DNA from: Mesorhizobium ciceri biovar biserrulae WSM1271
Lineage (GTDB): Bacteria; Pseudomonadota; Alphaproteobacteria; Rhizobiales; Rhizobiaceae
DNA: 64,000 bases
NCBI RefSeq assembly: GCF_000185905.1
Contig: NC_014923.1
Span: forward strand, 4,487,501-4,551,500
Direction of reading: 5' to 3'
Shown: positions 28,206-38,000 of the stretch, one piece after another
How positions within the stretch are numbered: the first letter of the stretch is position 1
How the letters are laid out: each line of letters starts with the position of its first letter
Notes under the pieces: generated by a model
What the model saw: the letters and a program-made list of their open reading frames with translations, nothing else
Database searches by the model: none
What the model was told of the DNA's origin: nothing
Program-made: the position numbers and the translations under genes

Positions 28206-29369
28206 TCACGCGGCTTTTTCTCTATCCGCCCGACGCGCGGCGATTCCCGTCAGCGCAACGCGAAACAACTCGATGTCTTCCGCGCCCGTCGCCGGACCGA
28301 TCGACACGCGCAAGGCGCCAAGGCTGTCACCGTATCCCATGGCTTTCAGCACATGGCTCGGTCCGACCTTGCCCGACGAACAGGCAGAGCCGGCCGACAG
28401 CGCTACACCGGCCAGGTCGAAGGCGATCTGCGCGGTTTCGGCTTTGACGCCCGCAATAGCGAAGAATGCCGTATTGGCAAGCCTTGGCGCACCGGTTCCG
28501 AAGATTTCCGCGTCCGGCACCAGGGTTTTCACGATGGCCTCGATCTCGTCGCGGCGCCGGCGCACCGCATCTATGGCCGGCAACCCGGCCAGGGCTTCGC
28601 GTGCGGCGGCGCCAAAGCCGGCAATGGCCGCGAGGTTTTCGGTGCCGCCGCGATGGCCCTTTTCCTGGCCACCGCCATTGATCAGAGGCTTCGGCATCAT
28701 CAGATCGGAAGCGGCGACGATGGCGCCAACGCCCTTGGGGCCGCCGATCTTATGCGAGGACAGAATCAGGTAATCGGCGTAACCCGCTGATAGATCGATC
28801 GAAACACGCCCCGCCGCCTGAACCGCGTCGACGACGAGGACGCCGCCCGCAGCCTTGACGATCCCGGCGATGCGATCGATCGGCTGGATGACGCCGGTCT
28901 CGTTGTTGGCGGCGTGGATGGCAACCAGCGGCAGGCCTTCGCTCTTGTCATGACCACTGAGCGCTGCCGCCAAAGCGTCGAGATCGGCGATACCGTTGGC
29001 GTCGACGCCGACCCGCGTCACCTGCGCTGACGGGAAATGTCCGCCGTTCAACAGGCAGGGATGATCGGCCTCCGACACGTAAAGCCGGCTCATGCGCACC
29101 GTGCCGCGCCCCATCTGCCAGTCGGGTGACAGCAGTGTCGAGGCTGCTTCCGTGGCACCGGAGGTGAACACGACGTGCTCGGGCTTGGCGTTGACGAGCG
29201 CCGCCACGTCACGCCTTGCGGTCTCGATCAGACGGCGGGCCGCCCGCCCCTCGGCGTGAACCGATGACGGATTGGCGGCGACATCGAGCGCCGCGACCAT
29301 AGCTTCGCGGGCCGCGGCAAGCAGCGGCGCACTGGCATTGTAGTCGAGATAGGCGCGTTTTGCGGCCAT
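28206..29369 (-). CDS. IscS/NifS-type cysteine desulfurase heading the suf operon
   Basis: The 387-residue PLP enzyme differs from SufS: Lys207 in SSHKIGGPKG holds PLP, and Cys330 sits in SAGSACSSGKV, the extended-loop context of group I (IscS/NifS) desulfurases. The N-terminal YLDYNASAPL and NNETG are further family marks. It is the first gene of a suf operon that also contains a group II sufS, an order I recall for several rhizobia. One may serve tRNA thiolation or general sulfur delivery and the other the SufBCD scaffold; the sequence cannot decide. An Irr-box-like site lies upstream. Confidence 0.93.
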   Translation of the reverse strand: MAAKRAYLDYNASAPLLAAAREAMVAALDVAANPSSVHAEGRAARRLIETARRDVAALVNAKPEHVVFTSGATEAASTLLSPDWQMGRGTVRMSRLYVSEADHPCLLNGGHFPSAQVTRVGVDANGIADLDALAAALSGHDKSEGLPLVAIHAANNETGVIQPIDRIAGIVKAAGGVLVVDAVQAAGRVSIDLSAGYADYLILSSHKIGGPKGVGAIVAASDLMMPKPLINGGGQEKGHRGGTENLAAIAGFGAAAREALAGLPAIDAVRRRRDEIEAIVKTLVPDAEIFGTGAPRLANTAFFAIAGVKAETAQIAFDLAGVALSAGSACSSGKVGPSHVLKAMGYGDSLGALRVSIGPATGAEDIELFRVALTGIAARRADREKAA

Positions 29370-29422
29370 TTTCGTCCGTCAAGTCCCGTCAGAAGCCATT
29401 CCGCCGTCGTATGGCGTTATTT

Positions 29423-29438
29423 CCTTGAAATTCCAAGG
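29423..29438. promoter_or_regulatory. palindrome in the suf promoter region
   Basis: CCTTGAAATTCCAAGG is a 16-bp near-perfect palindrome with one mismatched pair. It lies 54 bases upstream of the first suf gene start, where a repressor would act. It matches no operator I can name with confidence; an Rrf2-family (IscR/RirA-like) site is one option. Confidence 0.4.
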
Positions 29439-29500
29439 CGAGCCGTCCTATTTACGCGGCTTGCGGCGCGGGTGGCCGGGCTCGATGTCTTGCCACTCAG

Positions 29501-29517
29501 TTTTGAACAATTCTAAA
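29501..29517. promoter_or_regulatory. candidate Irr box (iron control element)
   Basis: TTTTGAACAATTCTAAA differs by one base from the palindrome TTTAGAA-N3-TTCTAAA described for Irr, the rhizobial Fur-family iron regulator. It sits between the divergent suf operon (132 bases to its first gene) and the hydrolase gene (89 bases). Control of suf by iron status through Irr is the natural reading. A second TTCTAAG half-site follows at 29523-29529. Confidence 0.6.
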
Positions 29518-29605
29518 CTAGCTTCTAAGAAGACGCTCGCCCTGCGTCAAGGCCAGAGGAAACGTTCCAGGCACCGCGCATTCGTATTACCTAGTGGAGT
29601 ATTTT

Positions 29606-30280
29606 ATGCCTGAGGTCATTTTCACCGGTCCTGCCGGCCGCCTGGAAGGTCGCTACCAGCCTTCCAAGGAAAAGAGCGCGCCGATTGCCATCGTCCTGCA
29701 CCCGCACCCGCAATTCGGCGGCACGATGAACAACAAGATCGTCTACGACCTCTTCTACATGTTCCAGAAGCGGGATTTCACCACGCTTCGCTTCAATTTC
29801 CGCGGCATCGGCCGCAGTCAGGGCGAATTCGACCACGGCACCGGCGAGTTGTCGGATGCCGCCGCGGCGCTGGATTGGGTGCAGTCGCTGCATCCCGATT
29901 CCAAGAGCTGCTGGGTCGCCGGCTACTCGTTCGGATCCTGGATCGGCATGCAGCTTCTGATGCGCCGGCCCGAGATCGAAGGCTTCATCTCGATCGCCCC
30001 GCAGCCCAACACCTATGATTTCTCGTTCCTGGCGCCCTGCCCCTCATCGGGCCTGATCATCCATGGCGATGCCGACAAGGTGGCGCCGCCAAAGGATGTG
30101 CAGGGCCTGGTCGACAAGCTGCACACGCAGAAGGGCATCACCATCACCCAAAAGACGTTGCCCGGCGCCAACCATTTCTTCTCCAACGATGCCGACCTGC
30201 TGCTCGAGGAATGCGCCGACTATCTCGACCGCCGGCTGGCCGGCGAATTGTCGGATCCGCGGCCGAAGCGGCTGAGATAA
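29606..30280 (+). CDS. alpha/beta hydrolase
   Basis: The 224-residue protein has the alpha/beta-hydrolase triad pattern: nucleophile Ser108 in GYSFGSW, acid Asp157 in HGDADKV and His190 in GANHFF, plus the oxyanion region LHPHPQFGGTMNN. This small, cap-less form is common in alphaproteobacteria; the substrate is unknown. GGAG eight bases upstream supports the ATG at 29606 over a GTG at 29594. It is divergent from the suf operon, and the Irr-box-like site lies between them. Confidence 0.83.
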   Translation: MPEVIFTGPAGRLEGRYQPSKEKSAPIAIVLHPHPQFGGTMNNKIVYDLFYMFQKRDFTTLRFNFRGIGRSQGEFDHGTGELSDAAAALDWVQSLHPDSKSCWVAGYSFGSWIGMQLLMRRPEIEGFISIAPQPNTYDFSFLAPCPSSGLIIHGDADKVAPPKDVQGLVDKLHTQKGITITQKTLPGANHFFSNDADLLLEECADYLDRRLAGELSDPRPKRLR

Positions 30281-30300
30281 ACAAGGAAGAACGGACGGCG

Positions 30301-30951
30301 ATGTACGAACCTCCTCATTTCAGGGAAACGCGGCCGGAAATCCTGCACGGGCTGATCCGGACGCATCCGCTGGGCCTGTTGATTTCCAACGGACCCGATG
30401 GGCCGGTCGCCAACGCCATCCCGTTCCTGCTCGACGCGGAAATCGGGCCGAACGGCAGGCTGCGCGCCCATCTGGCGCGGGCCAACCCGCAATGGCGCCT
30501 GTTGGCCGACAATCCGGCGTCAACCGTACTGATCGTCTTCCAGGGCAGCGATGCCTATGTGACGCCGTCCTGGTACGAGACCAAGCGCGAGACCGGCAAG
30601 GTGGTGCCGACCTGGAATTATGCCATCGTGCAGGTTCGCGGCACCGTCAAGGTGATGGATGATCAGGACTGGCTGGCGCAGCAGATCGCCGATCTGACCG
30701 TCTCCCAGGAAGGCGCCCGCGCCGCGCCCTGGGCGGTAACCGATGCGCCGGAGCCCTTCATCCAGTCGCAGATCAAGGGCATTATCGGGCTGGAAATCGA
30801 GATCAGCGAAATCCACGGCAAGTGGAAGGTCAGCCAGAACCGGCCGGTCGCCGATCGCGTCGGCGTTGCGCAGGGGCTCGAAAGCGAAGACCACCAATCG
30901 CCCGGCATGGCCGACCTGGTCAGATCCTATGGCGGACTGGACGGCAACTGA
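30301..30951 (+). CDS. PaiB-family FMN-binding protein
   Basis: The 216-residue protein begins MYEPPHFRETRPEILHGLI and contains PLGLLISNGPDGPVANAIPFLL and SWYETKRETGKVVPTWNYAIVQVRG pieces, which mark the PaiB split-barrel family. In Bacillus PaiB is described as a negative regulator of sporulation and protease genes, but the fold is an FMN-binding oxidoreductase one and the molecular activity in proteobacteria is unknown. It follows the hydrolase by 20 bases and has AAGGAAG upstream, so the two are probably one transcript. Confidence 0.85.
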   Translation: MYEPPHFRETRPEILHGLIRTHPLGLLISNGPDGPVANAIPFLLDAEIGPNGRLRAHLARANPQWRLLADNPASTVLIVFQGSDAYVTPSWYETKRETGKVVPTWNYAIVQVRGTVKVMDDQDWLAQQIADLTVSQEGARAAPWAVTDAPEPFIQSQIKGIIGLEIEISEIHGKWKVSQNRPVADRVGVAQGLESEDHQSPGMADLVRSYGGLDGN

Positions 30952-30962
30952 ACTTCGAATGC

Positions 30963-31793
30963 TCAGCCAGCCTTCCTTGTCGGTCCGATCAGCCGAAACG
31001 TTCTCTTGCGGACCGGCAGTCCCGACGGCATCGGCCGGAAGATGAAGCCGAGCCGGGCAAAGACCAGCCCGCAGGCAAGCGCGAAACCGCAGCCAAGGCC
31101 GAAGCCGGCGACGGTGTCGCTGGGATAGTGCGCGCCAACGAAGATACGGGTCGAGGCGATGCAGGCGGTGATCGCCAGGGCGATGTACCATCGCCGCGGA
31201 AACAACAGCAAAGCGACCCCGAACACCGCGCCCATTGTCGTACCATGGCCGGACGGAAAGCCGGCGAAGCGCGCATCGAAAGCGAAGGGGTGCAGGGTCA
31301 GCACGCCAAAGTCCTCGTAATAGAGCGGGCGAGCCCGGCCAATGGCATATTTCAGCACATTGACGGCGATCCCCGACAGGCCGGTGGCGCACAGCACCAG
31401 AAAAGCCAGACAGGTCCAGTTGTAGAGCAGCATCAGCGAGCGCCGCGACAGGCTTCGCCAATCCGTCAGGTTCGCGGCGACAAGCAGAAGCACTGAGGGA
31501 ATGATATACCAGCCTCCCAGGCCGAACTGGGTGAAAAAGTCGGCAGTCCGGGCAAATCCCGCCGACCACTTGCCGTGAAGCATTCCGGCCGGAGTGTCGA
31601 GACGAACAAACGCCGCCGCCGTCAGCAAGACCCAGACCAGCACCCAGACCGACCACAAAATATTCGGGTATCTGGCCGGACGGCTGGCAAGGCGGCTTTT
31701 GGCGATCTGCATCGTATCGCGAAAGTTGTCGAGCGACCGGCGCCCTATGCCAAGGAGCAGGCTCGAAACGGGCGGGCGTGATTTCACCAGCAT
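30963..31793 (-). CDS. PAP2-family membrane phosphatase
   Basis: The 276-residue membrane protein has about six hydrophobic segments and all three PAP2 catalytic motifs: KYAIGRARP, PSGHGTTMG and SRIFVGAHYPSD, with the His of the third as nucleophile. Substrates in the family include phosphatidic acid, undecaprenyl pyrophosphate and lipid A phosphates. Its minus-strand neighbour upstream is a GT39 glycosyltransferase, 45 bases away. Such pairing often goes with lipid A or envelope glycolipid modification, since ArnT-like transferases and PAP2 enzymes both act on polyprenyl or lipid A phosphates; that is inference. Confidence 0.88.
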   Translation of the reverse strand: MLVKSRPPVSSLLLGIGRRSLDNFRDTMQIAKSRLASRPARYPNILWSVWVLVWVLLTAAAFVRLDTPAGMLHGKWSAGFARTADFFTQFGLGGWYIIPSVLLLVAANLTDWRSLSRRSLMLLYNWTCLAFLVLCATGLSGIAVNVLKYAIGRARPLYYEDFGVLTLHPFAFDARFAGFPSGHGTTMGAVFGVALLLFPRRWYIALAITACIASTRIFVGAHYPSDTVAGFGLGCGFALACGLVFARLGFIFRPMPSGLPVRKRTFRLIGPTRKAG

Positions 31794-31838
31794 AGGAAAT
31801 TCGACCCCATTGTTGCCGTCATGGGCATCGGCGAGCCG

Positions 31839-33482
31839 TCACTGGGTTACACGATAGAGGCCGAGCGACAGTTTGTCTCCCGACGAATAGTTGAGGCCGT
31901 CGACCTCGGCAACGCGGCTCGCCGACTTGCCTTGCGCCTCCAACAGGCCATTCAGCTTCTGCTCGTCGCCGATTTGTGCCAGCGCCAGCGCGCAGGTGGG
32001 GTCGCCGAGCAGATGCTTGGCGACGCCATCGACATCGGTCAGGACGGTCTTGGTACCGACCAGGAACACCAGGCTCGGCTCGTGATATTCCGCTGAGGCG
32101 AGCACCGTGGTGTCGCAAGGCCTGTTGGCCTGGACTGCCGCCTCGATCGCCGGGCTCAGCCAGATCGGCTTCAGCGAAGGCGCGATGACGCCGAACAACA
32201 GCCCATAGGTGATGCCGGCGCAAACCGCGATGGCGCCGATGCGGGAGAGCGGCACTTGCAGCTGTCGCGAAAAAGCGAAATACCCTGCCGCCAGCGCCGC
32301 CGCGGCGGCCGGGATGCTCCACCAGGAAAAGGAGCCGGTGAGATAGATCGGCGCTCCGACGCAGACCGCCGCCAGGCCAAGGCTGACCACGGCAAGACCG
32401 AATGCGGTCGACCACCACAACCAGTCCTGCCAGCGCCTGAGCGGCGCATTCGCCTCCTGCGGCGACAATGTCAGCAGCCAGCCGATCAGCAGCGCCATGC
32501 CGGGATAGGCCGGCAGGACATAGTGCGGCAGCTTGGTCGGGATCAGCTCGAACACCAGCCAGAACGGAATGTACCAGGCGAGGCAGAAACGCAGCCGGGG
32601 ATCGTCGCGCAGACGGTTGAGGGCCTGGAGCCCGGCGCCGACCGCGATCAGGCCGAACGGCCACATGAACAAGGAATAGGTCAGCATGTAGAAACCGGGC
32701 GGCAGGCCGTGCGATTCCTCGCCCGAGGCGACCTTGGCCATCATGTCCTTGCCGACGGCATCGCTGAGAAAGGTGCCGCCGCTCTTCCAGGTGATGAGGG
32801 CAACCCAGGGCAACACGATGAGCGCCACCAGAGCGACTCCGCGCACGAGCTTCAGCTTCAGGAGCCAGCGCCAGTCGCGCTCGAAGGCAAACAGGGCGGC
32901 GACCGTGAGCAACGACAACAGCGGAGCCACCGGCCCCTTGATAAGAATTCCAAGGCCTTGAGCGGCCCAGAAAATCCACGGCAGATGGGCGGCTACCGGT
33001 TCGTTGCGGCGCGCTGCCAGATAGATCTGGGCGAGCGCGCCTTGCGCCGCCACGCAGCAGGCCAGCAGCATGGCGTCGGTCTTGGCGTCACGGCCCTCGA
33101 AGGCGGTGGCGAAGATCGCCGCCATCATCAGGCCGGCGGCGAGACCGGCATTGGCCCCGAACAGCTTGGTGCCCGTCCAGGCGATGCCGACGACGGCCAA
33201 GGCAATGCCAAGCATGGAGACGAGGCGGTAGACCCAGATCGGCGCCGCCGCCCCCTCGCCGCTCAGCGCCACGGCCGCCGATTGCAGCCAGTAGATGCCG
33301 ATCGGCTTCTTGTAGCGCGAGGCATCCTGAAAACGGATGTCGACATAGTCGGAGGTTTCGACCATCTGCTTGGTAGCCTGGACAAAACGGGATTCGTCGC
33401 GGTCGATGGGTGGAAGGCTCGCCAGTCCACTGAACGTCATCAGCACGCTGAACAGAAAGAGAAAGAGATAGTTCCTGTTCAT
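31839..33482 (-). CDS. ArnT-like GT39-family membrane glycosyltransferase
   Basis: The 547-residue protein has roughly 12 membrane segments. Its first periplasmic loop carries PIDRDESRFVQATKQM, in which the Asp-Glu pair is the catalytic/metal site of the PMT/ArnT family. A DIRFQDASRYKKPIGIYWLQ stretch follows, as in ArnT. It would transfer a sugar from a polyprenyl phosphate to lipid A or another envelope acceptor on the periplasmic side. The donor cannot be inferred: none of the arn genes for aminoarabinose are nearby. It is divergent from tyrS. Confidence 0.85.
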   Translation of the reverse strand: MNRNYLFLFLFSVLMTFSGLASLPPIDRDESRFVQATKQMVETSDYVDIRFQDASRYKKPIGIYWLQSAAVALSGEGAAAPIWVYRLVSMLGIALAVVGIAWTGTKLFGANAGLAAGLMMAAIFATAFEGRDAKTDAMLLACCVAAQGALAQIYLAARRNEPVAAHLPWIFWAAQGLGILIKGPVAPLLSLLTVAALFAFERDWRWLLKLKLVRGVALVALIVLPWVALITWKSGGTFLSDAVGKDMMAKVASGEESHGLPPGFYMLTYSLFMWPFGLIAVGAGLQALNRLRDDPRLRFCLAWYIPFWLVFELIPTKLPHYVLPAYPGMALLIGWLLTLSPQEANAPLRRWQDWLWWSTAFGLAVVSLGLAAVCVGAPIYLTGSFSWWSIPAAAAALAAGYFAFSRQLQVPLSRIGAIAVCAGITYGLLFGVIAPSLKPIWLSPAIEAAVQANRPCDTTVLASAEYHEPSLVFLVGTKTVLTDVDGVAKHLLGDPTCALALAQIGDEQKLNGLLEAQGKSASRVAEVDGLNYSSGDKLSLGLYRVTQ

Positions 33483-33612
33483 CGCGGAGCTTTCCGGATC
33501 TGATCTGCGGGATGGCCCCGTCGCGGCGCCTCAGGCCCTGCCCTGCGCGGCGCCTCAATACGCCAGCCCAAACGACGAAGCAAGGATTCGCAACGCCATC
33601 CGCGCGGGCTGC

Positions 33613-33695
33613 AAACCGGAAACCACTTTTGCTGATCGCTGGACCTTTGTCTGGCGCGATCAGTCGCAAAACCGGAAACCACTTTTGCTGATCGC
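33613..33695. repeat. 27-bp direct repeat with internal palindrome upstream of tyrS
   Basis: A 27-bp unit beginning AAACCGGAAACC occurs at 33613-33639 and 33669-33695 (period 56) without mismatch. Between the copies, GCGATCAG (33656-33663) is the inverse of the repeat's CTGATCGC end (33632-33639), so a hairpin can form with TTTTGC/GCAAAA flanks. This looks like a REP/BIME-type unit. It lies 73 bases before tyrS. Confidence 0.7.
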
Positions 33696-33767
33696 GCTTG
33701 GATGCTAAACGCCCGCGTTCATGCACGCCTGAGCCACAGCGGCCGGACGCTTTCGGGAATAGAAAAA

Positions 33768-35021
33768 ATGCCTGCCTTCAAATCGGATTTCCTGCGCACG
33801 ATGAGCGAGCGCGGTTTCATCCACCAGACTTCGGATGATGCCGGTCTCGACAATATCTTCGCCAAGGAGACGGTGACAGCCTATATCGGCTTCGACGCGA
33901 CCGCCAAGAGCCTGCACGCCGGCTCGCTGATCCAGATCATGATGCTGCACTGGCTGCAGCAGACCGGTCACCGGCCGATCGCGCTGATGGGCGGCGGCAC
34001 CTCGATGATCGGCGACCCGTCGTTCAAGGATGAGGCGCGCAAGCTTTTGACCCCGCAGGACATCGAAGACAATCTTGCCGGTATCCGCCGCAACTTCATG
34101 CCCTACCTCAAATTCGGCAGCGGTCCCAACGACGCCATCATGGTCAACAACGCCGATTGGCTGATGGAGATCAACTACGTCAATTTCCTGCGCGATGTCG
34201 GTCGTCACTTTTCGGTCAACCGCATGCTGGCCTTCGATTCCGTCAAGCTGCGGCTCGATCGCGAGCAGTCGCTGTCGTTCCTCGAATTCAACTACATGAT
34301 CCTGCAGGCCTATGATTTCGTCGAGCTCTACAAGCGTCTCGGCTGCCGCCTGCAGATGGGCGGCTCCGACCAGTGGGGCAACATCATCAACGGCATCGAT
34401 CTCGGCCGCCGCATGGAGGACGCGCAGCTCTATGCACTGACCACGCCGCTGCTCACCACCTCGTCGGGCGCCAAGATGGGCAAGTCGGCGTCGGGCGCGG
34501 TCTGGCTCGACGCGGAGATGCTGAGCCCCTACGAATTCTGGCAGTACTGGCGCAACACCGAGGATGCCGACGTCGCCCGCTTCCTGAAGCTCTACACGAC
34601 GCTGCCGCTGGACGAGGTGGCGCGGCTCGAGCGGCTCGGCGGATCCGAGATCAATGAGGCCAAGAAGATCCTCGCCACCGAGATCACCGCCCTGCTGCAC
34701 GGCCGCGCGGCCGCCGAGCAAGCCAGCGATACGGCGCGCAAGACGTTCGAGGAAGGCGCGCTCGCGGAGTCGCTGCCGACCGTCGAGGTCGACAAGACAG
34801 CGCTCGAAACCGGCGTCGGCATCCTGTCGCTGCTGGTCACCGCCGGACTGGCGGCGTCGAACGGCGAAGCGCGGCGGCATGTGCAGGGCGGCGCCGTGCG
34901 CCTGAACGACGAGCCGGTGAGCGACGAGCGCCGGCTGGTGACCCCTCAGGATTTGAGTCCGGAAAACGTCGTAAAGCTTTCCTTGGGAAAGAAAAAACAC
35001 ATTCTGGTGCGACCGGCCTGA
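33768..35021 (+). CDS. tyrS: tyrosine--tRNA ligase
   Basis: The 417-residue class I synthetase has the HIGH-like SLHAGSLIQI near residue 46, the tyrosine-binding QMGGSDQWGNI, the KMSKS-equivalent KMGKS, and a C-terminal S4 RNA-binding domain (GEARRHVQGGAVRLNDEPV). It joins tyrosine to its tRNA. The ATG at 33768 is the family start; an in-frame ATG at 33702 would begin inside the upstream repeat region. No T-box-like leader is visible. It converges on the large AsmA-like gene, with 6 bases between stops. Confidence 0.97.
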   Translation: MPAFKSDFLRTMSERGFIHQTSDDAGLDNIFAKETVTAYIGFDATAKSLHAGSLIQIMMLHWLQQTGHRPIALMGGGTSMIGDPSFKDEARKLLTPQDIEDNLAGIRRNFMPYLKFGSGPNDAIMVNNADWLMEINYVNFLRDVGRHFSVNRMLAFDSVKLRLDREQSLSFLEFNYMILQAYDFVELYKRLGCRLQMGGSDQWGNIINGIDLGRRMEDAQLYALTTPLLTTSSGAKMGKSASGAVWLDAEMLSPYEFWQYWRNTEDADVARFLKLYTTLPLDEVARLERLGGSEINEAKKILATEITALLHGRAAAEQASDTARKTFEEGALAESLPTVEVDKTALETGVGILSLLVTAGLAASNGEARRHVQGGAVRLNDEPVSDERRLVTPQDLSPENVVKLSLGKKKHILVRPA

Positions 35022-35027
35022 ACTCGC

Positions 35028-38000
35028 TCACCTATATTCGAAGATCGACCTGAATATTCCGGGCGCGATCACCGACAGCGGATTGATGTCCAGCAGCGGC
35101 TTGTTGGCGTTGCCCTTGAGCCGGTAGGTGACGCCGATCAGGCCACGGTCGCGGCCATTGCCGAGCAGCGCGCCAACGATGGGCAATTCGCCGAAGATGC
35201 GATTGAGGCCATAGACCGGCATGAACGTGCCGGTCATGTCCATGTTGTTGTTCTGGTCGTAGAGCGTGCCCTGGAACGTCGTGCCGATGCGCGGTCCGCG
35301 CAGCACGCCATTGGCCAGTTTCAGATAGCCGCTGCCCTTGTCGATCTCGGCGTAGCCGCGTTCGAACTTCACCCGCGACGTGTCCAGCTTGCCCTTGACC
35401 GCCTGGTTGAGGCTGCGGTTGTCGCCGGCCGGCGTGGTCGAGACGATGGAGGCGAGTTTCGGCTCGTTGACGACGAAAAAATTGCTGGTGTCGACCTTGC
35501 CCTTGAGCGATCCGTCGCTCGGCCCGGCCAGTGCGAGCGTGATCACGCCGCCTTCCATATGTTCGTAGATGTTGAGGAATCTCAGGATGGCGCCGGCGTC
35601 CGCGGACTGCATGTTGAGCGTGCGCCGGCCGGCGCCGGTCGTGTTGCTGATCGATATGGCCGCACCTGAACTGGCCGTGGCGCTGACCTTCAGCCCGTTC
35701 ACCCGCGAGCCGGCCGCGCTGTAGTCGAGCTTCAGATTGGACAATTGCTCGTCGTGGAAACCGGTCAGCCGGTCGACATCGGCGCTGACGGAAATGGCGT
35801 CGGAACCGGTGGTTTTGGTAGCCGTGTCGACGTCGGAGGTGAACTGCTTGATGAGCGAGCGGGCATCGAGCGCATTGCCCGATATGTCGACCGCATAGCC
35901 CTTGCCGGACCGCTTCACCGACACAGCAACGTCGTCGCCTCTGTTCAAGGTGACCTTGCTGAACCGCGCCGACGACAAGGCGCCATTGACCAGCACGATG
36001 CTGCCGTCGACGGAGAACGTCTTTCCGTCGAGATTGAAATCGGACAGCGTCGTGGTGTCGCCGGACTTGGTCATGACGAAGGTGACGTTGGCGGGCACCC
36101 CCGCCCCCTTGCTCCAGCCCGCCCAGGGAATGTCCAGCCTGGCGTTGGTCAGGTCGGCCGAGACGTTCTGGTCGCCGCTGCCGTTCTTGTCGATCGCCAC
36201 CTTCACAGTTCCGGCAAGCAGCGGCTTCAGGCCGGGCATGGCGGCGGCGCGGATCTTGTCGTCGAGCACCAGGGCCACCTTGCGGCTGCGCGCCGGCCCC
36301 TCATCCCTGAGCGGCTCGATCAGATCGAGTTCGGCCGGAATGCCGTTCAGCAACGCCTTGGCGGAGATCACCGCCTTCTCGGGGTCGACCGTGATCGAAC
36401 CGTCGGCATCCGTCACGACCTGTCCTTCGAAGGGCTTGGCCAGGGACATGCCGGTGTAGTCGAGCGACACCAGCCAATCGAGCTTCGAGGAGTCGACGCC
36501 GGACTGCAGCGGAATATCCGCCTTGACGTGACCGGTGACGCTGCCCGACAGGTCCTCCGGCAGAATGCCGACATGGCGCATGGCGTTGATCGGCTCGTAG
36601 GATGCGAGTTCGGCAACGGCGGATGCGTCGCCGTCGACATCGATGTCGAGCGCGCCGACGACCGGCGGGCGGTTGGCCGCCTTGACCGTCAGCGTGCCGT
36701 TGCTGGCCGCCACGGTGCGGCCGCTGGGCATGTAGACGGTGCCCGAGGACAGCGAGATATCGACATCGTTGCCGTGGAAACCGACGACGCCGACCGCGTC
36801 GCGTATCGGCGGGATGCGGCCGGCGGTGTCGAATCGCGATCCCTCGATCTGGAAGCGGCCGAACACCTCATCGGCCGAAAGCGGCACGCCGTTGCCGAGC
36901 CGGCCCGGCACCACCTGGAACTGAAGGTTGGCGTCGACGACACGGCCGCCGAACAGATTGGCCAGCACCCACAGCCGGGCATTGCGCGCCGAAAACCACG
37001 GCCATAGCTGCTTGACGTGAGAGACCTGCATGTCGTGGATGTTGAACGCCAGATTGATCCCCGGCACTTTGCCGTCGACGAACGCCACGGCGGCGGTGCC
37101 AAGCATCTCGCCCGAGCCGGCGGACCGAAGCGCGATCTGCTCGGCCACCAGTTTGTGGCTCACCGTGTTGTAGACACCGGCGATCCGGGCGAGGAAGGTG
37201 AGCGCCGGCTCGGGCGACTCCGACGGCGCAAGCGACGACCCGTCGCTGGTCAGGTCGTAGCGATAGGAGGGCTCTTCACCCACCGCTCCGCTTGCCGGCT
37301 TCGGCCCGATCGAACCGGCGAAATCGAATGTCGAGCGGCCGGTCTTCAGCAGCAATCTGTCGACCTGGACCTTGTTGCTGCCAGCAACCAGCGTCGCATT
37401 GATATCGACGTCCGCCGGCAGCAATCCTCGCGTGCCGAGATCGAGGACAGAGCCCGTCGATGACAAAGCGGCCGTCAGCCGCGATGCGTTCACGCCGAAC
37501 CCTTCCGATCCCGTCAGCTTCAACGCGACGGGTCCCAACTTGCCGGCAGCGGCCGCGCCGGTGTCGGCCAGATCGATGCTCGCATCCAGCGCCGTGACCC
37601 GGTGCGCCGCGATATCACGGGTGGCGGTAGCGGCAACCGTAAGCGTCCTGCCGTCGATGTCTGCCTTCGAGGAAAACTGCATGCCGCCCGGTCCCGACTG
37701 CACGACGGTGGCGTCGGTGATCTTGACGAGCTTGATCGCTCCGGTTTCGGGCAGCACGAATTCGACATTGCGAAGATCGATGCGACGCAGCGAATCCTCC
37801 CGTACGGCATCGAGTGCGTGGTTGATGTTTCCGAACACCGCGGCGGACAGCTTCTCCGGATCGATGAGGCCGTCCGCATTGCGCAGGCCGGCGGTCCAGT
37901 CGCCGCTTGACGGCATCGCCGCCACGACGATGCGGGCATCCGAGATCCTGGCGCTGGTCAGCCGCACATCTCCCCACAGCAGCGGGAACAGACGCACGCC

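Noticed and set aside
33483..33767. T-box or other amino acid-sensing leader before tyrS
   Set aside because: The hairpins there are made by the 27-bp repeat doublet; no T-box motif or terminator/antiterminator pair is visible, and T-boxes are not expected in this group.
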